Positions 1 through 5,846 of a DNA stretch of 9,378 bases are shown piece after piece. Location: positions 1 through 9,378 of the forward strand of contig CANGRU010000039.1 in assembly GCA_947456315.1 (NCBI GenBank), written 5' to 3'. The stretch comes from Beijerinckiaceae bacterium (GTDB taxonomy: Bacteria > Pseudomonadota > Alphaproteobacteria > Rhizobiales > Beijerinckiaceae). Under the pieces are notes generated by a model. The model had not been told where the DNA came from. It saw only the letters and a program-made list of their open reading frames with translations, and made no database searches. The first letter of the stretch is position 1; every line of letters starts with the position of its first letter. Both the position numbers and the translations under genes were made by a program.

Positions 1-1359
1 CACGCGCATCTGCTGGCGCAAATCCTCTTCCGTGAATTGGTAGCGCATGAGATCGCGCTTCTCGATGCCCACGCCATGCTCACCCGTGAGACAGCCGCCC
101 GCATCGACACAGAGCTTCAAAAGCTCAAGCCCGATGTGCTCGGCTGACGCCGCCGATTTCGGATCATTGACATCAAACATGATAAGCGGATGCATATTGC
201 CATCACCCGCATGAAAGACATTGGCAACGCGGTGCCCCGCTGCCGCGCAAATCTCGCCCGTGCGTTTCAGCACATAAGAGAGCTGGCCGGTCGGCACCGT
301 GCCATCCATGCAGATGTAATCCGCCAGACGACCTGTGGCCCCGAAAGCGGATTTGCGGCCCTTCCAGATCGCGGCTGTTTCCATGGCGCTTTTGCTTTCG
401 CGCACCACACGCACATTGTGCTGCTTGGCAATGTCGATGATTTTGGCAAGCTGTGCATCCATCTCGGGTGCCGAGCCTTCGACTTCGATGATCAGCATGG
501 CACCGACATCGAGCGGATAGCCCGCTTTTGCAAAAGCCTCGCAAATGGCAATGGCTTCCTTGTCCATAAACTCCATGGCCACCGGAATAATGCCCGCACC
601 GATGATGGAGGCGACACAGGCACCAGCCTCTTCGCTTGTATCAAAACCGAAAAGCACGGGGCGCGCATCTTCGGCCATGGGGAGAATACGCACCACCGCT
701 TCGGTGATAATGCCGAGCTGGCCCTCCGAGCCCACCATCAGACCCAGCAGATCAAGGCCCGGCGCATCCATGGCCTCGCCACCGAGGTCGAGAATGGTGC
801 CATCCATCTGCACCATGCGCACACCCAGAACATTGTTTGTCGTCACGCCATATTTCAGACAATGCGCGCCGCCCGAATTCATGCCGATATTGCCGCCGAT
901 CGTGCAAGCGAGCTGCGAAGACGGATCAGGCGCATAGAAGAAACCTTCCGCCGACACAGATTCCGTGATCGACAGATTGGTCACGCCCGCCTGCACACGC
1001 GCCGTGCGATTGGGGAAGTTCACATCGAGAATACGGTTGAGTTTCGACAGACCGAGCACAATCGCATCGGTCTGCGGGATCGCGCCGCCCGACAAGGATG
1101 TGCCCGCGCCACGCGCGACAACCTTCACGCCCTGCTCATGGCAGAAACGCAAAACGGCGGAGACTTCTTCTGTCGATGTCGGCAAAGCAACAGCCAGCGG
1201 CACGCGGCGATAGGCGGTGAAAGCATCCGTCTCGAAGGCGCGGCGCTCATCTTCCGAGGTGATCAGCGCCTCGGGCGGCAGCAATGGTGCGAGACCGGCC
1301 AGAATATCGTCCCGGCGCGCCAATATGGCATCATCCGGCAAGGGGAAGGGAATGGACAT
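1..1359 (-). CDS. glcD: Glycolate oxidase FAD-binding subunit GlcD (3' end cut by the window)
   Basis: This is the FAD-binding subunit of glycolate oxidase, which oxidises glycolate to glyoxylate together with GlcE and the iron-sulfur subunit GlcF. The frame runs open from ATG at 1359 to the window edge, giving 453 residues; E. coli GlcD has about 499, so roughly 45 C-terminal residues are missing. Visible motifs are the FAD pyrophosphate loop RGAGTSLSGGA (83-93), YAPDPSS (142-148), IGGNIGMNSGGAHC near 154-167, and the C-terminal HAGDGNMHP (383-391) and GEHGVG (426-431) typical of the VAO/GlcD family. A weak purine-rich stretch (ggcggaaac) precedes the start. DUF3422 lies upstream on the same strand, 86 bp away, with a dyad in the gap that may give glcD its own control. 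glcE and glcF would be expected beyond the left edge. A related FAD D-lactate dehydrogenase is the main alternative, but the tail motifs fit GlcD better. Confidence 0.9.
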   Translation of the reverse strand, partial: MSIPFPLPDDAILARRDDILAGLAPLLPPEALITSEDERRAFETDAFTAYRRVPLAVALPTSTEEVSAVLRFCHEQGVKVVARGAGTSLSGGAIPQTDAIVLGLSKLNRILDVNFPNRTARVQAGVTNLSITESVSAEGFFYAPDPSSQLACTIGGNIGMNSGGAHCLKYGVTTNNVLGVRMVQMDGTILDLGGEAMDAPGLDLLGLMVGSEGQLGIITEAVVRILPMAEDARPVLFGFDTSEEAGACVASIIGAGIIPVAMEFMDKEAIAICEAFAKAGYPLDVGAMLIIEVEGSAPEMDAQLAKIIDIAKQHNVRVVRESKSAMETAAIWKGRKSAFGATGRLADYICMDGTVPTGQLSYVLKRTGEICAAAGHRVANVFHAGDGNMHPLIMFDVNDPKSAASAEHIGLELLKLCVDAGGCLTGEHGVGIEKRDLMRYQFTEEDLRQQMRV

Positions 1360-1445
1360 GTTCGTTTCCGCCCGTTGGTTTGATGAGCCATCATAGACCA
1401 TCGGGCGGCAAACAACACTGCGACCTCCGTCGCGTCCACGGGATC
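1360..1445 (-). promoter_or_regulatory. DUF3422-glcD gap with candidate operator and -10 for glcD
   Basis: This 86-bp gap holds a perfect 5-4-5 inverted repeat, GCGAC-CTCC-GTCGC, at 1420-1433, whose near edge is 60 nt upstream of the glcD ATG. On the minus strand TATGAT (1395-1390) would serve as a -10 box 30 nt before the start; no good -35 box sits at the right spacing, so an activator-dependent promoter is possible. The dyad is not followed by a T-run, so it does not look like a terminator for DUF3422. The same dyad occurs upstream of lutA. The operator role is inferred from symmetry, position and recurrence only. Confidence 0.4.
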
Positions 1446-2729
1446 TCAGTCGACGTGGTGGCGACGAATGCGGCGCACAATGAGATAGATGGCAACCAGC
1501 GCCACCGGCACACTCAGCGCCGCCGCCACACCCGGTTCCATTTTCATGAGGCCCGTCTCATGGGCGGCCTTGAACACGTAAGAAAGCAGGCTCACCACAT
1601 AATAGGCGATGGCTGCGACCGAGAGGCCTTCCACCGTCTGTTGCAGACGCAATTGCATCCGCGTGCGCTCATTCATGGAATGGAGCAAATCGCGGTTCTG
1701 CCGTTCGATCTCGACGTCGACGCGGGTGCGCAACAGGTTGGAGGCCCGCGCCAGCTTGACCGACAGCTCGCCCATCCGCTCCTGCAACATGTGGCAGGTG
1801 CGCATGGCCGGTTGCAGGCGCCGCGACAGAAAGGCGGCAATGGTCGGGCGCATGCCAACAGGAGATTCCCCAATCGCTATCAGGCGTTGCTGGACAATGC
1901 CCTCATAGGCGCGGCTGGCACCAAAACGGAAAGCGGCAGCCGTGGCTTCAGCCTCGACCTTGGCCGCAAGCGCTGTCAGGCGGTCCAGCAGCGCGTGATC
2001 ATCCGAGCCGCCACCCGCGACCAGCGAGGAAGAAATGGCAGCCAATGCGGCTTCGGCTTCCGCCACATCCGGACCGCGGCGCTGCGCCTCGGGCAGACCA
2101 AGCAACGCCAGCAGGCGATAGGTCTCGATTTCGAGCAGGCGCAAAGCCAAGGCCCCGGCGGAGGCCGGATCAAGCCCGCGATCAATCACCAGAATCCGGA
2201 CAAAGCCGTTCACCGGCAAAAAGTCGCAGCCAACCACCGCGCGCCCGCCCAGCACTGTGGAGGCCGCCAGACTTGAGGCATCAAACAGCTCGTCCAGCAC
2301 GGTCTCTTCGACCGCTTTGACCAGATGCAGATCGACGGACACCAGATGACGGCCGGGCTGTTTCAGCCCCGCAAAGGCAGATGCCAGATCGCCCGCCGCC
2401 GGCAGAAACGGCGTCTCATCGCCGCCCGGCACTTCCAGCGTATAGGTGGCAAATTCGCTATGTTGCTCAAAGCGCAGCGATTGCCCGCCCATGGTCAGGC
2501 GGAAATGCTTCGAGCCGGGGTCTGGCCCATGCAGGCCGCGCGCGCGGCAAAATTCGATCAGCTCGGCGCGTGCCTGCGCCGCCTCTGCCGAATCCGTCAT
2601 AAAGGCGAAATGGATCAAACGGGCGGGCGTGGGGAGCGGATGAAAGGGACGCGCATGGACCTCGCCCAGAACGGAAGCCCGTTCGGGATGGGGGGAAAGT
2701 GCAGGGAACAAAGAATTCGCGACGCTCAT
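1446..2729 (-). CDS. DUF3422 family membrane-anchored protein
   Basis: This 427-residue protein matches the DUF3422 family of predicted membrane-anchored proteins, whose biochemical role is not established. The N-terminus has the family-like stretch PHPERASVLGEVHARPF (13-29). A soluble body follows, with a helical, charged and probably coiled-coil region around 315-365. Two hydrophobic segments close the protein (about 367-386 and 400-418), ahead of a basic tail, RRIRRHH. This suggests a large cytoplasmic domain tethered by a C-terminal hairpin. The ATG at 2729 is preceded by GAGG with 7-nt spacing, which supports the start; the stop is TGA at 1448-1446. It is transcribed divergently from lutABC, with only 97 bp between start codons, and it lies upstream of glcD on the same strand. 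Its setting between two 2-hydroxy-acid oxidation systems suggests a link to them, but nothing in the sequence shows an enzymatic motif. Confidence 0.85.
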   Translation of the reverse strand: MSVANSLFPALSPHPERASVLGEVHARPFHPLPTPARLIHFAFMTDSAEAAQARAELIEFCRARGLHGPDPGSKHFRLTMGGQSLRFEQHSEFATYTLEVPGGDETPFLPAAGDLASAFAGLKQPGRHLVSVDLHLVKAVEETVLDELFDASSLAASTVLGGRAVVGCDFLPVNGFVRILVIDRGLDPASAGALALRLLEIETYRLLALLGLPEAQRRGPDVAEAEAALAAISSSLVAGGGSDDHALLDRLTALAAKVEAEATAAAFRFGASRAYEGIVQQRLIAIGESPVGMRPTIAAFLSRRLQPAMRTCHMLQERMGELSVKLARASNLLRTRVDVEIERQNRDLLHSMNERTRMQLRLQQTVEGLSVAAIAYYVVSLLSYVFKAAHETGLMKMEPGVAAALSVPVALVAIYLIVRRIRRHHVD

Positions 2730-2751
2730 GCGGTTGCCTCATAAGACATAC

Positions 2752-2765
2752 GCGACATTCGTCGC
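2752..2765. promoter_or_regulatory. Inverted repeat GCGAC-N4-GTCGC, candidate shared operator
   Basis: This is a perfect 14-bp dyad, GCGAC-ATTC-GTCGC, in the divergent region between DUF3422 and lutA. It lies 22 nt upstream of the DUF3422 start and 61 nt upstream of the chosen lutA start. It matches the dyad at 1420-1433 in 12 of 14 positions, including all ten arm bases. A transcription factor site is the simplest reading. The regulator is not encoded in the window and the family is unknown; the arms do not resemble the TGGT-N-ACCA core known for LldR-type GntR regulators. Confidence 0.4.
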
Positions 2766-2793
2766 CTTGCCCTTGATCCAAACTCAAGCCAAT

Positions 2794-2809
2794 TTGCTTA
2801 CGAAAGCAA
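2794..2809. promoter_or_regulatory. Inverted repeat TTGCTT-N4-AAGCAA just before the lutA ribosome binding site
   Basis: This is a perfect 6-4-6 dyad, TTGCTT-ACGA-AAGCAA. It ends 7 nt before the GGAG Shine-Dalgarno sequence and 17 nt before the TTG start of lutA. It could be a repressor operator overlapping the promoter or transcription start, or a small hairpin in the 5' leader. It is distinct in sequence from the GCGAC dyad, whose centre is 43 bp away, close to four helical turns. No convincing -35/-10 pair for lutA could be placed in this gap. Confidence 0.35.
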
Positions 2810-2826
2810 TAGCTCCGGAGATCACC

Positions 2827-3603
2827 TTGAGCACCACCCCTGCCCGCCCCCGCGTCGGGCTGTTTGCCACCTGCCTTGTGGACCTGTTCCGCCCCTCGAT
2901 CGGTTTCGCATCTGCGAAACTGCTGGAGGAGGCCGGCTGCGAGGTTCTGGTGCCCCCGCAAACCTGCTGCGGCCAGCCCGCCTTCAACTCCGGCGACAAG
3001 GTGACGGCGCGTGATCTCGCCTTGCAAGTCATGGATGCTTTTTCGGGCTGCGATTACATTGTCGCGCCCTCGGGCTCCTGCACGGGCCAGATGGTGAAAC
3101 ATTTCCCCGAATTGTTCGACGAGCCGCAACTCGCCATGCGGGCGCGGGCCTTTGCTGCCAAAACCTTCGAGCTGGTGAGTTTTCTGACGGATGTTTTGAA
3201 AGTCACATCGGTCGAGGCCACTTATGAGGGCCGCGTCACCTATCATGATTCCTGTTCGGGCTTGCGCGAGCTCGGCATCCAGAGCCAACCACGCAAATTA
3301 CTGGCGAGTGTGCAGGGCCTTGAACTGGTCGAGATGAACGAAAATGATGTGTGCTGCGGGTTTGGTGGCACCTTTGCCGCCAAATATGGCGAGATCTCAG
3401 ACACGATCGTGACGAAGAAGACCGCCAACATCAGCGACAGCGGTGCACCACTGCTGCTGGCTGGCGATCTCGGCTGCCTGATGAATATGGCTGGAAAGAT
3501 CACACGCCAAGGCAAAGAGATCGCCGTGCGCCATGTGGCGGAAGTGCTGGCCGGCATGTGCGATGAACCACCCATTGCCGGACCCGGGAAGACACGCAAA
3601 TGA
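2827..3603 (+). CDS. lutA: L-lactate utilization protein LutA (CCG-domain oxidoreductase subunit)
   Basis: LutA (LldE/YkgE family) is one subunit of the LutABC complex, which oxidises L-lactate to pyruvate. The chosen start is TTG at 2827, which has GGAG six bases upstream and gives 258 residues beginning just before the conserved RVGLFATC stretch. An in-frame ATG at 2728 would add 33 unconserved residues, overlap the DUF3422 start codon and consume the divergent control region, so it is not preferred. Two cysteine-rich CCG modules are visible: C16, C47-C48, C85 and C143, C176-C177, C217. These bind iron-sulfur or catalytic cofactors in related CCG proteins. Family landmarks include CCGQPAFNSG (47-56) and CCGFGGTFAAKYGEI (176-190). 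The stop TGA at 3601-3603 overlaps the lutB ATG. This is the first gene of a three-gene operon. Confidence 0.93.
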   Translation: MSTTPARPRVGLFATCLVDLFRPSIGFASAKLLEEAGCEVLVPPQTCCGQPAFNSGDKVTARDLALQVMDAFSGCDYIVAPSGSCTGQMVKHFPELFDEPQLAMRARAFAAKTFELVSFLTDVLKVTSVEATYEGRVTYHDSCSGLRELGIQSQPRKLLASVQGLELVEMNENDVCCGFGGTFAAKYGEISDTIVTKKTANISDSGAPLLLAGDLGCLMNMAGKITRQGKEIAVRHVAEVLAGMCDEPPIAGPGKTRK

Positions 3604-5033
3604 CCTTGCATCCGACCTCTCCCGATTTCAAAGACAATGCGCATCGCGCTTTGCATGATCCCGAATTGCAGAAGGCCTTGGGCCATGTGCAGCATGGCTT
3701 TATCTACAAGCGCCAATCTGCGGTTGAGCGCCTGCCGGAGTTTGAAAATCTGCGCGAAGCTGCGCGCGATCTCAAAAACCATGTGTTGCAACATCTCGAT
3801 CTCTATCTTGAGACTTACGAGCGCAATGTAACGGCCGCCGGTGGCCAGGTGCATTTTGCCCGCACCTCGGCCGAGGCCTGCGAGACCATCGTCAATATCT
3901 GCAAGAGCCATGGCGCCAAAAGCGTAACCAAGGGCAAGAGCATGGTGTCCGAAGAAATCGGGCTCAATGCGGCCATTGAAGCTGCCGGCATGCAGGCGGT
4001 CGAAACCGATCTTGGCGAATATATCATCCAGCTGCGCGGCGAGACGCCCTCGCATATTATCGCGCCCGCCGTGCATCTGACCAAAGAACAGGTGGAAGGC
4101 GACTTCCGCCGCGTGCATACGCATCTGGATGATGCGCGTGACCTCTCAGAGCCCGTGCAGCTTCTCACCGAAGCCCGCGGCGTGTTGCGCCAGAAGTTTC
4201 TCGATGCGGATGTCGGCATTACGGGCGCCAATTTTCTGGTCGCAGAAACCGGTTCGTCGATCATCGTCACCAACGAGGGCAATGGCGATCTCACGCAATC
4301 TCTGCCGCGTGTGCATATTGTCATTGCCTCGATCGAGAAGGTCGTCCCGACGCTGGAAGATGCGAGCCTGTTGTTGCGTGTGCTGGCGCGCTCGGCCACG
4401 GGGCAAGACATGTCGGTCTATACAACACTCTCGACAGGCCCGCGCCGCGAGACCGATCCCGATGGGCCCGAGCACTATCATGTCGTGCTGGTCGACAATG
4501 GCCGCTCAGCCATGCTCGGCACCGAGTTCGAAGACATGCTGCGCTGTATCCGTTGCGGCGCGTGCATGAACCATTGCCCCGTCTATCACGCGATTGGCGG
4601 CCATGCTTATGGCTGGGTCTATCCCGGCCCCATGGGTGCGGTGCTGACACCTTCGCTCATCGGCGTGGAAAAAGGCGGGCATCTGCCCAATGCGTCCACC
4701 TTCTGCGGGCGGTGCGAAAGCGTCTGTCCGGTGAAAATACCGCTGCCCAAACTCATGCGCCATTGGCGCGAGCGCGAGTTCGAGCGCCATCTCACACCCG
4801 CTGTGCAACGCTATGGCCTGAAGGTCTGGGCCTTCTTTGCGAAAAATCCGGGCCTCTATTCTTTGGCGACACGCGCGGCGATGACAACACTCGCCTGGCT
4901 TGGTCGTGAAAAGGGGCGCTTTGCATCGCTCCCGCTCGCCAAAGGCTGGACGGAATATCGCGATCTGCCAGCCCCGCAAGGCGATACATTCCAAGCGCAA
5001 TGGCGCAAGCGGCAAAGGGAGACCCGCCGATGA
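3600..5033 (+). CDS. lutB: L-lactate utilization iron-sulfur protein LutB
   Basis: LutB (LldF/YkgF family) is the ferredoxin-like electron-transfer subunit of the LutABC lactate oxidation complex. At 477 residues it has the usual family length. The N-terminal and central part carries the LUD domain shared with LutC, with TGANFLVAETGSSIIVTNEGN around 208-228. A di-cluster ferredoxin region follows: CIRCGACMNHCPVY (cysteines 316, 319, 322, 326) and CGRCESVCPVKIPLP (cysteines 369, 372, 376), which fits binding of two 4Fe-4S clusters. The start ATG at 3600 overlaps the lutA stop as ATGA, and GGAAG lies 8 nt upstream. The stop TGA at 5031-5033 overlaps the lutC ATG in the same way. These overlaps suggest translational coupling and near-equal subunit output. 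There is no signal peptide or membrane segment, so it is probably cytoplasmic. Confidence 0.95.
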   Translation: MTLHPTSPDFKDNAHRALHDPELQKALGHVQHGFIYKRQSAVERLPEFENLREAARDLKNHVLQHLDLYLETYERNVTAAGGQVHFARTSAEACETIVNICKSHGAKSVTKGKSMVSEEIGLNAAIEAAGMQAVETDLGEYIIQLRGETPSHIIAPAVHLTKEQVEGDFRRVHTHLDDARDLSEPVQLLTEARGVLRQKFLDADVGITGANFLVAETGSSIIVTNEGNGDLTQSLPRVHIVIASIEKVVPTLEDASLLLRVLARSATGQDMSVYTTLSTGPRRETDPDGPEHYHVVLVDNGRSAMLGTEFEDMLRCIRCGACMNHCPVYHAIGGHAYGWVYPGPMGAVLTPSLIGVEKGGHLPNASTFCGRCESVCPVKIPLPKLMRHWREREFERHLTPAVQRYGLKVWAFFAKNPGLYSLATRAAMTTLAWLGREKGRFASLPLAKGWTEYRDLPAPQGDTFQAQWRKRQRETRR

Positions 5034-5692
5034 GCGCGCGCGACGATATTTTTTCCAACATCCGCCGCTCGCTGGGCGTCAACGGCAAAGAAACACCGCG
5101 CCGCGCCGCCGTCACACAAAGGCTTGCCGACACGCCGCGTGGACCCATCCCTGCGCGTGGCCAAGGCAGCCCTGCGGCGCGTCTGGCAACCTTCATCACC
5201 GAGGCAACACGCGTCTCGGCCAGCGTGGTTGTGCTCGACAGCGTTCAATCCGTGCCGCAAGAGGTCGCGCGTTTTCTGCAAGAGGCGCAAGTGCCACTCA
5301 CCTTGAAACGTGGCAGCGATGCAAGATTGGCCGATCTCGATTGGCAAGCCGCCGGCCTTGATGTGTCATCCGGCCCATCTGGCGGCTCTGATCTCAACGC
5401 CATCAGTCATGCTTTTGGCGGCGTGGCAGAAACAGGCTCGCTGGTCTTGCTGTCGGGACCAGACAATCCGGTGACGCTGACCTTTTTGCCGGACAATCAT
5501 TTTGTTGTTTTGTCCGGTGCTGATCTGGTGAGTGATCTCGACAGTGTGCTGGCCAAGCTGCGCCGCATTGAGGCTTTGCCGCGCACGGTGAATATTGTCA
5601 CCGGCCCCTCGCGGTCCGCCGACATTGAGCAAACGCTATTGCTTGGCGCCCATGGTCCCCGCCGCTTGCATATTATGGTGGTGCTGGGCTGA
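5030..5692 (+). CDS. lutC: Lactate utilization protein LutC (LUD domain)
   Basis: LutC (LldG/YkgG family) is the third subunit of the lactate oxidation complex. The 220-residue product starts at ATG 5030, which overlaps the lutB stop and has GGGAGA 7 nt upstream; an in-frame ATG at 5000 would add ten residues inside lutB and lacks a comparable site. The N-terminus MSARDDIFSNIRRSLG is typical of the family. LUD-domain landmarks are GVAETGSLVLLSGPDNP (131-147) and TGPSRSADIE (191-200) followed by LGAHGP (205-210) and RRLHIMVVLG at the extreme C-terminus. The gene ends the operon; a 79-bp palindromic repeat begins 8 nt after its TGA. The exact catalytic role of this subunit is not settled from sequence, but the lutABC gene order makes the assignment firm. 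Confidence 0.94.
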   Translation: MSARDDIFSNIRRSLGVNGKETPRRAAVTQRLADTPRGPIPARGQGSPAARLATFITEATRVSASVVVLDSVQSVPQEVARFLQEAQVPLTLKRGSDARLADLDWQAAGLDVSSGPSGGSDLNAISHAFGGVAETGSLVLLSGPDNPVTLTFLPDNHFVVLSGADLVSDLDSVLAKLRRIEALPRTVNIVTGPSRSADIEQTLLLGAHGPRRLHIMVVLG

Positions 5693-5700
5693 GAAAGCCG

Positions 5701-5779
5701 CGTCATTGCGAACGCAGTGAACCAATCCAGAAGCAAAGGCGCAGCCTCTGGATTGCTTCGCCTTTGGCTCGCAATGACG
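5701..5779. repeat. Palindromic intergenic repeat, family A, full copy
   Basis: The left arm (5701-5731) begins CGTCATTGCGA and the right arm (5747-5779) ends TCGCAATGACG. The outer 11 bases and the inner nine (CAATCCAGA / TCTGGATTG) are perfectly complementary, with imperfect pairing between and a 15-nt loop. This is the widespread alphaproteobacterial short palindromic repeat whose translation reads '...RSNPEA...'. It sits in the convergent gap after lutC and could form a strong RNA hairpin protecting or ending lutABC transcripts. There is no T-run after it, so an intrinsic terminator role is uncertain. Confidence 0.8.
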
Positions 5780-5797
5780 GTTTGGAAACATCGCACG

Positions 5798-5834
5798 ACC
5801 CCCACCCCTAGCAACTCACCTCAAGTGCGAGGGG
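5798..5834 (-). repeat. Degenerate copy of GC-rich repeat family B
   Basis: This 37-nt stretch, beginning ACCCCCACCCCTA and ending GAGGGG, aligns without gaps to the reverse complement of the clean copy at 8664-8700, with 30 of 37 bases identical. The first 13 bases match perfectly and the differences lie in the CCCTCCCC-ACAAGGGGG part, so the internal palindrome is weakened. It lies 19 bp after the family A element and 12 bp from the stop codon of the Pat-like gene, on that gene's 3' side. Confidence 0.6.
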
Positions 5835-5846
5835 GATAGAGACGCG

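Noticed and set aside
190..1383. 397-codon open frame on the plus strand
   Set aside because: It is antisense to glcD, which shows clear family motifs across this stretch. The product is rich in His and Arg with no recognisable domain, as expected for a shadow frame in GC-rich DNA.
1284..2276. 330-codon open frame on the plus strand
   Set aside because: It overlaps DUF3422 and the glcD start on the other strand, has no recognisable family, and its product is of low-information composition.
2730..2826. Possible riboswitch or leader RNA upstream of lutA
   Set aside because: The gap is under 100 bp and contains only short dyads; no known riboswitch-like core could be recognised.
2467..3288. 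273-codon open frame on the minus strand crossing the divergent region
   Set aside because: It would run through the start of lutA and of DUF3422 and is not conserved-looking; both real genes are supported by motifs and ribosome binding sites.
3243..4124. 293-codon open frame on the minus strand
   Set aside because: It is antisense to the lutA end and lutB start, both of which are well supported.
5701..5834. Tandem palindromes considered as a CRISPR fragment
   Set aside because: The two elements differ in sequence and length, and there is no set of equal direct repeats with spacers.
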